A stretch of DNA of 64,000 nucleotides from Apodemus sylvaticus (taxonomy: Eukaryota; Chordata; Mammalia; Rodentia; Muridae), in NCBI RefSeq assembly GCF_947179515.1, contig NC_067480.1:14285588-14349587 (forward strand), given 5' to 3'. Made by a program: the position numbers and the translations under genes. Of this stretch, positions 11,456 through 22,255 are shown piece after piece (the stretch's first letter is position 1; the number at the start of each line of letters is the position of its first letter). A model generated the notes under the pieces. It saw only the letters and a program-made list of their open reading frames with translations, had not been told where the DNA came from and did not search any database.

Positions 11456-11618
11456 ATATACATGTATACACACACACACCATCCACATACATAATGTGTA
11501 TGTATTCACACATATATGTACATATACACACAGACACACACACACATATATATGTATGTATATGCACACACACATACACACACAGAGACACAAACACACA
11601 CGGACACACACTAGCCTT
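11456..11618. repeat. CA/TA-rich microsatellite
   Basis: Imperfect (CA)n with ATACAT and CACAGA interruptions. Open frames across it on both strands are artefacts. Confidence 0.9.
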
Positions 11619-12236
11619 GTAAACTTAAAAGAGAAAAACAAAACAAAATACCCTGACCAAAAAAAAAAAAAAATGAAACCATGACTCTCCAAAGATGCCA
11701 CTGCATTCATTTTATGTTGAGCATCTACTGCTAGACAGGGGCCGTGCCCTTATGAGTACTTTGTTAGAGGAATGACTTGTAATTTGTGAGTGGTTATTAG
11801 ATGTAGACAATTTCTGGATTATGGATATGGAGTTTATGTGAACATCTCTCAGCACTGAAAGATCATATGACATCAACCTATGCAGGTCCTGTGCATGCTA
11901 CCACAATCTCTGTAGGTTTATATGTGTATCTGTCCTGAAATGTTTAGAAGGTCTTGTTCTCTTAGTGTCTTTCATTGCCTTGGGCCCTTACTAACTTTGT
12001 AGGTGTCCCTGAGCCCTAAGGAGAGGAATTTCAAAAAGATATTCAGTAGGCACTGAATGTCATAAGGTTTCTTTCTCTCCAGACATTGTCTAGCTTTGAA
12101 TCTCTGTATCTCATCTACTGCACGAGGAAATTTCTCTAATAATGGATGAGCAAAATCTGATCTATGACTACAGCTTAATGTCACTAGAAAGCATCTCATG
12201 CCTACATTCTACAACAGAATGGTAATATTTGTTTTT
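11619..12236. other. Unclassified sequence
   Basis: Contains a short A run at 11660-11674. No recognised gene or repeat. Confidence 0.4.
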
Positions 12237-12239
12237 CTC

Positions 12240-12782
12240 TTTTTTCTTTATTAAATTATTATTGTTTATTTATTTACAATAGAGCGGTTACCCTCCTAGA
12301 CCTACATCCCACAGTTCATTCCATTCCTCCACCCCCATCTCCAAGAGAATGCTCCCTCAACCCCAGAACTTCCCTCTCCCTGGGACCTCAAGTCTCTCCA
12401 GGATTCAGGACATCTCCCACTGAGGCCAGACCAGGCAGTCCTCTACTACATACATGAAAAGGGCCTAGCACTAGCTTTTTTATGCTGCCTGGTGGTTCAA
12501 TATCTGGGTGCTCCCAGGGACCCAGGTTAGTTAAGACTGCTGGTTTTCCTATGGGGTTACATATGGGACAGCCATATTAGATTCCTGTATGTAAGCACAA
12601 CATAGCATCACTGATATTGTCGACTTGGTATCTCCCCATGATATGGATCCCCAGTTGGGCTGATCACTGGACCACCTTTCCCTCAGGCTCTTCTCCATCT
12701 TTGCTTCTGTAGTTCTTTTAAACAGGAACACTTCAGGGTCAGAAATTATGACTGTGGGTTGGTAACACCATCTATCATCTAA
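12240..12782 (-). mobile_element. Old murine L1 3' UTR, minus strand (left part of split element)
   Basis: It lies parallel to 286-960: a T-rich edge, CTCCCTGGGACCTCAAG, 'ccactgaggccagaccaggc', then the block ending GGTTGGTAACACCATC. It stops abruptly where plus-strand Lx sequence begins, and appears to resume near 16890. Confidence 0.75.
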
Positions 12783-13446
12783 GAAGACCAAAGCGTGAGT
12801 ACTTTGGTTCTTCTGAGAAGGATAACATAATATTTCCAAGAGCAAATATGTAAAGTGTAGAGCAGAGAGTGAAGGAAAAACCATCCAGAGACTGTCCTAC
12901 CTGAAGATTCTTCCCATGTATAGTTGCCAAACCCCAACACTCTCATGGGTGCCAAGAAATACTTACTGAAAGGATCCTGATATGGCGGCTTCCTGACCTG
13001 GCCTTGCCAGAGCCTTACAAATACAGAGGTAGATGCTCACAACCAACCATTGGACTGAGCATGTGGTCCCCAATGGAGGAGTTAGAGAAAGGACTAAAGG
13101 AGATGAAGGGATTTGCAACCTCATAGGAAAAACAACATTATCAGCCAGACCCCCCAGAGCACCCAGAGACTAAGCCATCAAACAAGGGGTATACATGGCT
13201 CTAGCTGCATATGTAGCAGAGGATTGCCTTGTCAGGTATCAATGAGAGAAGAGGTCCTTGGACCTCTGAAGGCTCAATAGATGCCCCAATGTAGGGTAAT
13301 TGAGGGCAGGGAGGTGGGAGTGGGGTGGGCAGAGGAACACCCTCATAGAAATAAGAGAAGGGAGGATTGAATGGGATCTATCCTGGAGGGGAGGAAACTG
13401 GGAAAGGAGATAACATTTGAAATGTAAATAAAGAATGTATCCAATT
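12783..13446 (+). mobile_element. Lx-type L1 3' UTR, plus strand
   Basis: A plus-strand Lx 3' UTR in its usual order: 'gaaggaaaaaccatccagag', 'caaccattggactgagcatg', 'atatgtagcagaggattgcc', a G-rich tract, and the terminal phrase AACATTTGAAATGTAAATAA with a poly(A) signal. It is 5'-truncated and entirely non-coding. Confidence 0.85.
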
Positions 13447-13588
13447 AAAAATGCCAAGAGGAGGACAGCACATCAGCAATCTGCAACAGGGGAAACCCTG
13501 CCATCCAGTGTTGCAGAAATAGCCCTAGAGCCTCTCAGGAGGCTAAAACACTAGCCAGAGACAAGACCAACTAGCTCCAGATAACAAA

Positions 13589-13890
13589 ATGGCAAAGGGC
13601 AAACGCAGGAACACTAATAACAGAAATCTAGGCAATATGGCAGCATCGGAACCAAACTCTCCAACATCAGCAAGTCCTGGTTATGCCAATATACCAGAAA
13701 AACAAGATTTGGATTTAAAATCACTGGTCATGATGCTGCTAGAAGAACACAAAAAGGACATAAATGAATCTCTTAAAGAAATACAGGGGAGCATGAATAA
13801 GCTAGAAACCTGTATAATGGAAACACAAAAATCACTTAAAGAAATGCAGGAGAATAAGGCACAAGAGATAGAAGCCAATAAAGAAGAAAG

Positions 13891-13942
<52 letters not shown>

Positions 13943-14263
13943 GTAAAGAAATGCAGGAGAAAACTCAGGGCTGAAATCAATCAATTGGAAACAAAGAGAA
14001 CCATACAAAGAATCAAAGAATCCAGGACCTGGTTCTTTGAGAAAATCAACAAGATAAATAAACCCTTAGCCAGACTGACCAAAGGGCACAGAGAAAATAT
14101 CCAAATTAACAAAATTAGAAATGAAAAGGGGGATATAACAACAGAAACTGAGGAAATCCAAAAAATCATCAGATCCTATTACAAGAGCCTATACTCAACA
14201 CAACTGGATAATCTGGAGGAAATGGACAATTTCCTTGAAAGATATACCAAATACCAAAATTAA
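13589..14263 (+). pseudogene. L1 ORF1 N-terminus joined to ORF2 fragment through an A49 tract
   Basis: ORF1 is the L1 RNA-binding chaperone; ORF2 is the endonuclease/reverse transcriptase. The frame opens at the ORF1 ATG with the basic start MAKGKRRNTNNRN and holds about the first 100 residues, including a hydrophilic, coiled-coil-like stretch with KEIQ/KEMQ repeats. It then passes through a lysine run encoded by 49 adenines (13893-13941). Downstream, ORF2 sequence before the RT follows (the part reading FFEKINKINKPLARLTKG). The ORF1 RRM and C-terminal domains and the whole ORF2 endonuclease are missing, a deletion I estimate at roughly 2 kb against a normal L1. The 224-codon frame is an accident of the join and is unlikely to be functional. 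Confidence 0.8.
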
Positions 14264-14382
14264 ATAAGGACCAAATAGATCATCTAAACAGTCCCATAAC
14301 CCCTAAAGAAATAGAAGGAGTCATAGAAAGTCTTCCAACCAAAGATCCAACAAAGAAAGAGAACTTCACATCAATTTCCCTT

Positions 14383-15975
14383 ATGAACATTGATTCAAAA
14401 ATACTCAATAAAATTCTTGCCAACCGAATCCAAGAACACATAAAAACGATCATCCACCATGATCAAGAAGGCTTTATCCCAGGGATGCAGGGTTGGTTAA
14501 ATACATGGAAATCCATCAATGCAATCCACTACATAAAAAAACTCAAAGAAAAAAACCACATGGTCATTTCATTGGATGCTGAAAAAGCATGTGACAAAAT
14601 TCAGCATCCTTTCATGGTTAAAGTCTTGGAAAGAACAGGAATTCAAGGCCCATAACTAAACATCATTAAAGCAATATACAGCAAACCGGTAGCCAGCATC
14701 AAACTAAATGGAGAGAAACTTGAAACAATCCCACTAAAATCAGGGACTAGACAGGAATGCCCCCTTTCTCCTTATCTTTTCAATATTGTACTTGAGGTAC
14801 TAGCTCGGGCAATACGACAACATAAGGAGGTCAAAGGGATACATATTGGAAAGGAAAAAGTGAAACTATCATTATTTGCAGATGACATGATAGTCTACCT
14901 AAGTGACCCAAAAAACTCCACTAGAGAACTCCTACAGCTGATAAACAACTTCAGCAAAGTGGCAGGTTATAAAATCAACTCAAGCAAATCAGTAGCCTTC
15001 CTATACTCAAAGGATAAGCAGGCTGAGAAAGAAATTAGGGAAATGACCCCCTTCACAATAGCCACAAACAGTATAAAGTATCTTGGGGTAACTCTTACCA
15101 AACATGTGAAAGATCTGTATGACAAGAACTTCAAGACTCTGAAGAAGGAAATGGAAGACCTTAAAAAATAGGAAAACCTCCCATTCTCATGGATCTGCAG
15201 AATCAATATAGTTAAAATGGCCATTTTGCCAAAAAGAATATATGCAATACCCATCAAAATCCCAACGCAATTCTTCACAGAGTTAGAAAGAGCAATTTTC
15301 AAATTCATCTGGAATAACAAAAAACCCAGGATAGCTCAAACTATTCTCAGCAACAAAAGAAATTCTGGGGGAATCAGTATCCCTGACCTCAAGCAATACT
15401 ACAGAGCAATAGTGTTAAAAACTGCATGGTATTGGTACAGTGACAGGCAGGCAGATCAATGGAACAGGATTGAAGATCCAGAAATGAACCCACACACCTA
15501 TGGTCACTTGATCCTCGACAAAGGGGCTGAAAACATCCAATGGAAAAAAGATAGCCTTTTCAACAAATGGTGCTGGTTCAACTGGAGGTCAGCATGCAGA
15601 AGAATGCGAATTGATCCATCCTTGTCTCCTTGTACTAAGCTCAAATCCAAATGGATCAAGGACCTCCACATAAAGCCAGACACTCTGAAGCTAATAGAAA
15701 AGAAACTGGGGAAGACCCTTGAGGACATCGGTACAGGGGGAAAGTTCCTGAACAGAACACCAATAGCTTATGCTCTAAGATCAAGAATTGACAAATGGGA
15801 CCTCATAAAATTACAAAGTTTATGTAAAGCAAAGGACACCATCAAAAGGACAAATCGGCAACCAACAAATTGGGAAAAGATCTTCACCAACCCTACATCT
15901 GATAGAGGGCTAATATCCAATATATATAAAGAACTCAAGAAGTTAGACTCCAGAAAACCAAACAACCCTATTTAA
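14383..15975 (+). pseudogene. L1 ORF2 reverse transcriptase remnant
   Basis: Three open blocks keep the reading of the L1 reverse transcriptase. 14383-14655 has the N-terminal fingers and the segment SLDAEKACDKIQHPF (Phe changed to Cys). 14860-15171 has the catalytic FADD at residues 6-9 of that block. 15217-15975 has the thumb and downstream region. The blocks are separated by stops and frameshifts (for example TAA at 14654 and TAG at 15169), so no functional RT can be made. Known function: target-primed reverse transcription of L1 RNA. Confidence 0.85.
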
Positions 15976-16849
15976 AAATGGGGTACAGAGTTAAACAAAG
16001 AATTTTCACCTGAAGAACTTCAGATGGCGAAGCATCTTAAAAAATGATCAGTTTCATTAGTCATTAGGGAAAGGCAAATCAAAACAACCCTGAGATTTCA
16101 CCTTACACCAGTCAGAATGGCTAAGATTAAAAATTCAGCAGGTGTTGGCTAGGATGTGGAGAAAGAGGAACACTCCTCCACTGCTGGTGGGGTTGCAAAT
16201 TGGTACAACCACTCTGGATATCAGTCTGGCGGTTCCTCAGAAAACTGGGCACCTCACTTCCAGAAGACCCTGCTATACCACTCCTGGGCATATACCCAGA
16301 GGATTCCCCACCATGTAATAAGGATACATGCTCTACTATGTTCATAGCAGCCCTATTTATAATTGCCAGAATCGGGAACGAACCCAGGTATCCTTCAACA
16401 GAAAAGTGGATGCAAAAAATGTGGTATATCTACACAATGGAGTACTATTCAGCCATTAGAAACAATGAATTCATGAAATTCGTAGGCAAACGGATGGAGC
16501 TAGAGAACATCATACTAAGTGAGGTAACCCAGACTCAAAAGGTGAATCATGGTATGTACTCACTAATAAGTGGATATTAACCTAGAAAACTGGAATACCC
16601 AAAACATAATCCACACATCAGATGAGGTACAAGAAGAAAGGAGGAGTGGCCCCTTGTTCTGGAAAGACTCAGTGAATCAGTATTCGGCAAAACCAGAACG
16701 GGGAAGGAGGAAGGGGTGGGTGGGAGGACAGGGGAAGAGAAGGGGGCTTTTGGGACTTGTGGGAGGCTAGAAAAGGGGAAATCATTTGAAATGTAAATAA
16801 AAAATATATCGAAAAAAATGCCATTTCTATAAAAAAATTTCATACCAAG

Positions 16850-17010
16850 CTTGAAATAAAGATACATAATTTCAATAATATAAAAAGTCCCTGTCTATCT
16901 ACTGGTGGTAGACTCTTTGAGCTTCCTCTCCCCCATTGTTGGACATTTCATCTAAAGTCACTCCCATTTAATCCTGAGAGTTTTTCACCTCCCTAGACTC
17001 AATAGTCTGT
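16850..17010 (-). mobile_element. Old murine L1 3' UTR, minus strand (probable right part of split element)
   Basis: The section around CCATTGTTGGACATTTCATC and TTTAATCCTGAGAGTTTTTC matches the part of the 286-1235 element at about 985-1045. This is what should follow the piece cut off at 12782, so the host L1 seems to be split by the two plus-strand insertions between them. Confidence 0.65.
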
Positions 17011-17137
17011 CTTGTTTAGGTATTGTGATGAGGCTCCTTGGGCAATATCTCATTCTAAATGTAACACATTGGAAGCTTTATTTGATAGTAAAAGCTATGT
17101 CATTGTTATGTTGCTTTCCCTATTGTTTGGTAATTTC

Positions 17138-17262
17138 CTTTAGATAGCACACACATACACATACACATACACAAACCTCCACAAGCACACATGGGAGTGC
17201 TCTCTCGCACGCGCGCGCGTGCACGCACACCCTCACACACGCACACACACACACACTCACGT
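17138..17262. repeat. CA-rich microsatellite with a (GC)n/(CG)n core
   Basis: Imperfect (CACATA)n, then an alternating purine-pyrimidine core GCACGCGCGCGCGTGCACGC at 17207-17226, then (CA)n. CpG-dense in an otherwise CpG-poor area. Confidence 0.9.
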
Positions 17263-17264
17263 TT

Positions 17265-18235
17265 ACTCTCTTGAACCTACCCTGTTTAATCATCCTTTTC
17301 CTGCACTTTATCTGTCCATCATGATTCTATTCCCCCTTCTAGGGAGAACAATCGTTCTGCCATATTCTTTTACTAGATACCTATATTTTCTGGTTATATG
17401 AATTGGAATTGTAACTTGGTCCTCAAAGACTTAATAGCCTCACACAAGGAAATATATTCCATATTTATCATTCTGGGTCTGAGTTACCTCATTCAGAATG
17501 AATCTTTTTTCTAGTTCCATCTGTTTACCTATAAAGTTCATGATACTGTATTAATACTTGAGAAATATTTCATTGTGTAAATTTACACATCCTCTGTTAG
17601 TAGATAACTATGATGTTTCTAATCTAGCTATTATGACTAGAAAAGCAATGAACATGTCTGAGCTAATGTCTCTATGGTAAGATGCAAAGTCTTTTGGGTA
17701 TGTATCTAGCGTGTTATAGCTGGATCTTGGGGTAGACTGATCCCAGTCTTCCTGCGAAACTCTCTCACCAATTTCCACAGGTTGTAAAGTTTACTCTTCC
17801 ATCGGCAATGCGGGAGCATCCATTCTTCTTGCTGCACACGCTCTCCAGCATGAGCCGGCGTTTGTTTTGTTCACCTCCATCATTCTGACGGGTGCAAGTT
17901 GAAATCTCTAAGCCACTTGTGTTTCCTTGTTTCCTTTTAAAGCATTCTCTCTTCAGAAATGATTTTTATTGGGTTATTGGTTTTTATCATCTCCAGCATT
18001 TTGAGAACTTAATTGTATTTCAGATATTGGCCCTATATTAGATGCTCCTATTCCATAGTTTGCCATTTTGCCCAAGTGACAATATGCCCAAATCTTTTAT
18101 TATAATTGTTGTACTTAATGCTTGTATCACCACAGTTCTGATCAGAAAGCCGTTTCCTCTGTCAGTGAGTTCATAACAATTTCCCCTTATCTTCTATCAG
18201 ATTCAGTTTATCTGAATACTTCAGTTTATAAATAA
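17265..18235 (-). mobile_element. Very old L1, minus strand: 3' region and ORF2 C-terminus
   Basis: Despite strong divergence, the order of L1 phrases in reverse is clear: TCTGGGTCTGAGTTACCTCA (about 17472), 'ttcattgtgtaaatttacac' (about 17570), 'cttttgggtatgtatctagc' (about 17692), 'ccatcattctgacgggtgca' (about 17878), 'cagatattggccctatatta' (about 18022). No subfamily call. It is the most diverged L1 in the window. Confidence 0.7.
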
Positions 18236-18492
18236 CAAGGAAATTAATTACTAAGCTATGACTTTGTTGTTTACAGATATAAATATCCAAAATCAAATTT
18301 TATCAAGCCTAATAAAAACATTTAAAAATTCTGCCTATTACTGTGAGTCATACAATTATTTCAGCATTTTCCATGATTAAAACCTGATTTTATAAGGTAA
18401 CTATGAAAATATAGTCATCTATTGTTTTTATATCTAAAACAAGTAGATATGATTATTGCAAATCTATTTTGATTATACTCAGTACAATTACA

Positions 18493-18634
18493 GTGTAGCT
18501 GTCTTCAGACACACCACAAGTGTCAGATCTCATTATGGATGGTTGTGAGCCACCATGTGGTTGCTGGGATTTGAACTCAGGACCTTTGGAAGAGCAGTCA
18601 GAGTCCTTAACCACTGAGCCATCTCACCAGCCCT
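18493..18634 (-). mobile_element. B2 SINE, minus strand
   Basis: The reverse complement starts GGGCTGGTGAGATGGCTCAG (tRNA-derived head with the A box), carries the B-box GTTCAAATCCC, the CACATGGTGGCTCACAACCA block, and ends in the TCTGAAGACAGCTACAC body. Flanks AGTACAATTACA at 18481-18492 and 18635-18646 are a perfect 12-bp target-site duplication. B2 is transcribed by RNA polymerase III and mobilised by L1. Confidence 0.95.
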
Positions 18635-18944
18635 AGTACAATTACATTTTACAAATTTTCCATATTAATTATTTTTTAGTGAATACTAAACCAAGTCTTT
18701 TATCTTTTTGTTTTTTGGCCTAACTATATTACTTAAAATAGTAATTGTTCCATTGCACTTTATAAAATACTAAAATCATGAATCCCTTATAATTATTTCA
18801 CAATTATATTTTATGTAAAACAATGATAAATAGTGCAACAACACAAAATACTTACTTATGTGCTTAAGAACCAAATTATAGATTTAGCCTTCCTATAATT
18901 TATAATAAAATATCACAGATTCAAATTCTTTTAAATTTAAAATT

Positions 18945-19065
18945 TTTTAAATTTTAATTTATTTACTTTTCAAGTGTTATCCCCTTTCTTGGTTTTCCCC
19001 TCTCCTATCACCCTCCCCCTGCTTCTATGAGGGTGTTCCTCCACACACCTGCCCACTCCCACCTT
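18945..19065 (-). mobile_element. Short Lx 3' end, minus strand
   Basis: T/A-rich tail, then TTTACTTTTCAAGTGTTATC and 'gcttctatgagggtgttcct', the reversed terminal part of an Lx. Only about 120 bases, 5'-truncated. Confidence 0.7.
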
Positions 19066-20938
19066 TCCAGTAATAGCTCAGATTCAAAATAACACTTACA
19101 ATCAACCATAAAGGGGCAGGAGTGTTCCATCTCTCCCTGTAGGAGGAACTCCAAGTATCTGTGAAGCAAATACTTATACTTAACCTAAACACTTTGAAGA
19201 CTATGATTAGGACCCTGGCAATCCTCTTTAGCACTTGAACCTACAACATTTTGGCTTACCCTGAAGCCCCCTTAATCTAAACCTACAAAAACGTGTACTT
19301 TGTGTGCTTTGTTTTGAATTACTTTTATTCAATGGAGCTATCATTTTTCTTTCAACTGGAAAATCCAGTACATCTTGGAAATCTCACTTGTGTTTTTTGA
19401 CAGATCATATCTGCCATATCTTTTATTCTTTGGCTTTACATTTATCCTGCAGGCTTCTGAGCTTTCAGTCCATGGTGCCAAGCTTTCTGTCTTAGTAAAA
19501 TGGGTCCATGAGATGCTAAGTTCTTATTTCAAACTTCTAGCAAGATCTTGGAAATGAGGCACTTTGACATTATCATTATTTCCAAACTAGAAAGCAAGAA
19601 TGTAAATGCTTGTGCAGTAAATACAAGAGATGAAATATGACAAAAGACAATGTCCCCAGGGAATCTGTAGTCAAGTAACTCTGACATTTTCAGCATTAAG
19701 CAAAATCATGACTTGTCTAGTCCCTTTGATGTTTACCTATGAGATGTAATTAATGTTTTCATTCAAACCATTTTCACATGATTTAGCACAGCCTGATGTG
19801 CGACTCTCAATCCATCTGTACATGACACAATTAATGTAACCTGATTTACCCAATCCAAGTCAAAATATAAATGTGGTGATGTTTACAGAGTATGTCTTCT
19901 TGTTCCTGAGACATTAGTTTCTCCAATTCCCCCATTAATAACGTGATTACCAGTCGAAAGGGAATTTTATACACTGAAGATAATTGAAATTTAGACACTG
20001 ACAGGTAAACTCTTTCACTTGTAAAATTCAAGGCAGCGATTGTGAAAAAAAAAATGAAGTGCCTAGAATGGTCTCTGGGAAATAAACCCCACTTCCGGAT
20101 CTTACCTCTTCCAAATTCATTTCTTCTCACAATAAATGTCATCTGTAGGAGTTACCCTTGGAACTGAGTGATGTTTCGTGGTACACTGTCCTAGTCAGGG
20201 AAGTCACAACCAAAGCACCAATGAGCAGGTTCCCCACTGTACCTGCAAACTGCATGACAAGTCATGCTTCCTCAGTCAGCATGCCACCCTGCATCACCCA
20301 CATTGACAAAATTACAACATTCCAGGGCCTCTGCACTGACAGGAGGCAGTCAAGCCTGACAGCCCTTTCCCTCTTGTCTGTTATCTTGAAATCAATTGCA
20401 CAGCCTGATGCACAGAATAATGGCTGTAGGCTATCTTGCAGGACTTGGCCCATCTGGTCACTGAGGAAGACAGCATTGCTGGCTTCCTATTGATCTGGGA
20501 GGTGCACGCTGCTACACAGAGGTGACCTCCATCTCTCCACCTGGCCCTGCTATTGAGGAAATCAGTTTCACAAGAGTGCTCTTCCAGAAAAGGAATTCCT
20601 TTCTACCAATGCCTGCTCATTTTCATTTTTAATTCCAAGTTCATAGCTTTTGAGATAAAAGAATTAGATGAATGCAAATTAAAGGTATGTATCCTGTGTG
20701 TCAGCAAACATATTTAATGTAATCCTTACAAAGATACAGTAGAGAGTAAAATGTTTCTTTTATGAGATCCCATGTATGTTATTTTTGAAGAAAATGATTA
20801 TATTAGTGGCATATTATCTTATTAACAGAACTGTTGCTGCAAGGATTAGTATTTCGCTGCTTGGGTCTCAGAGGTGAATGATTGATTTATACTTAATTGT
20901 CTGAAGTTGATTACATAGCCTGTCTGCTTTACATTTTA
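19066..20938. other. Low-repeat sequence; GC-richer block 20160-20560
   Basis: No family or gene recognised. The 20160-20560 block is clearly richer in G and C than its flanks and has open frames on both strands (111 codons plus, 63 codons minus). Neither shows a recognisable domain, so no coding call is made. Confidence 0.4.
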
Positions 20939-20969
20939 AAGGAACTGCCTCATTGGTGAATTGTGTTAA

Positions 20970-21125
20970 ATGGACCTGGAATCTATAGAAGTTGAAAGTG
21001 TTCCTGACTCCTGTACTGGAACAAATAATAATGAAAAGACAGAGGAAGAAGCAAGCATGGGTATGAATAATCAAGAAAGCATAGCAAGTGGGCAAAGAAG
21101 AAAACACAAGGATCTACCTCTTCCG
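20970..21125 (+). CDS. Candidate first coding exon, unidentified gene
   Basis: I do not recognise this protein. A 3' splice-site-like stretch (pyrimidine-rich, 'gcctgtctgctttacatttt' then AAAG, ending about 20940) is followed by a possible 30-base leader, an ATG with G at +4 but no purine at -3, and 52 open codons. The frame is hydrophilic, starting MDLESIEVESVPDS and ending in a basic run before Leu-Pro-Leu-Pro, with charged and Asn/Ser-rich content unlike translated AT-rich junk. A GTAAAA donor at 21126 would end the exon in phase 0; a second possible donor, GTAAGA, lies at 21133. No neighbouring exon is visible in the window. It could be an alternative first exon, an old pseudoexon, or chance. 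Confidence 0.3.
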
Positions 21126-21649
21126 GTAAAATGTAAGAATCCTTACATTTCACTACCTATTCATTTATGGAAAACTTTTATAGGATATTTAATTTCATAG
21201 CCATTTCACAAGAAGACACACAAATTTGTAATCAACTTCTGATCTTCATAAATGCATCATCACCTCTACTATTGTACACGGGGAGAACACGCTCATGGTC
21301 CCCATAATTGGAAGTGGTCACTGATAGCTAGCACACATGCTGAAATCAGTGACCCTACATTGAACACCACAGCTACTCAATCTGTGTTCTACGTTACTGT
21401 CTGTGTGTGTGGTTTAAAGTCAGTGGACTGAGCCAATTGGTCAGCTGCCATGTAACAGTCACCCACAGGTGCTTCCTGGTCCTGGAAATCCTCTGTGCTC
21501 CAATCAATAAATCGCAACAGCCACCAAATGCCAAATCCTTTCCATGTATGCCTGCCTTCTCTTTCAAATATATAGAATCTACTGAGTTTAATTTAGCAGA
21601 GGCACTATACTGGATTCTGGTGTGTGTACACTGCACTCACGACTACTGT
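21126..21649. other. Unclassified sequence
   Basis: A 91-codon plus frame at 21407-21682 runs into a SINE, which argues against a gene. No other feature recognised. Confidence 0.4.
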
Positions 21650-21800
21650 TCAGGTGGTAGAGTGTTTGCTTACTATTCCTAAACTCCTGAGTCTAGTATA
21701 TTGTTGAGTATGGTAATTAAGGACTGGAATCCAGGCATTCAGTAAATGCAGGTAGGAAGATCACATGTTCAAGAGTATTTGGCGCCACGTAGAGAAGTTG
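21650..21800 (+). mobile_element. Degraded B4 SINE (ID-like head, B1-like tail)
   Basis: TCAGGTGGTAGAGTGTTTGC is the ID/tRNA-Ala-like head. After it come ACTGGAATCCAGGCATTCAG and AGGTAGGAAGATCACATG, which resemble the internal part of B1. That order defines B4. The 3' edge is uncertain. Confidence 0.6.
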
Positions 21801-22083
21801 TCATTCTCTTATAATTCGTGAGATGTCATAAAATGTGCATAATTGCTTTTGGCAAATCGTCTCCAGCTCTTTTCCAAAATTTTCATCCTTTTTGACATTC
21901 TTCTAGCTACAAATGAGCAAGACATCATTCTGCAATCATGCAATCGAAGGATAGACAGATTTCACTACAATCCACAACTCTGAAAATAAGTTGTGCTTCT
22001 GTAATTTGAAAATGTGAAATAATAACATTTGGAACTCAATTAGCTTGCAATCATGTTTTTTAATCTCCATATAGCCATGTTGT

Positions 22084-22255
22084 TCGAAATATAATATTTA
22101 AATATGTAATAATACATTGTACTAGTATATATTATTAATATATCAATATGTTAGTAATATATTATTGATTTAATATAATACATTAATAATTGTTTGTTAT
22201 ATATTATATATAATTATAAATAATTTATATATGTATAATTTTATTTATTGCATTA
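22084..22255. repeat. AT-only low-complexity stretch
   Basis: Nearly pure A/T with many TATTA/TAATA palindromes. Likely simple-sequence decay. Confidence 0.7.

Larger units (their letters stand above)
13457..16812 (+). mobile_element. L1 with ORF1 start and internally deleted ORF2, rat-type 3' end, plus strand
   Basis: An L1 of about 3.36 kb. Order: end of the 5' UTR (13457-13588), ORF1 start at 13589, a 49-base A tract, ORF2 from the region before the reverse transcriptase, RT core with FADD (14875-14886), thumb and C-terminus (15217-16580), 3' UTR, and the end AAATGTAAATAAAAAATATA then TCGAA. The ORF1 C-terminal part and the ORF2 endonuclease are deleted. It sits at the A-tail of the Lx just upstream; AAAAATGCCA before and after it may be the target-site duplication. 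Its 3' end is the young rat type. Confidence 0.88.

Noticed and set aside
13681..13980. Minus-strand frame with a long Phe run
   Set aside because: Antisense of the L1 ORF1/A49 region; the Phe run is the reverse of the A tract.
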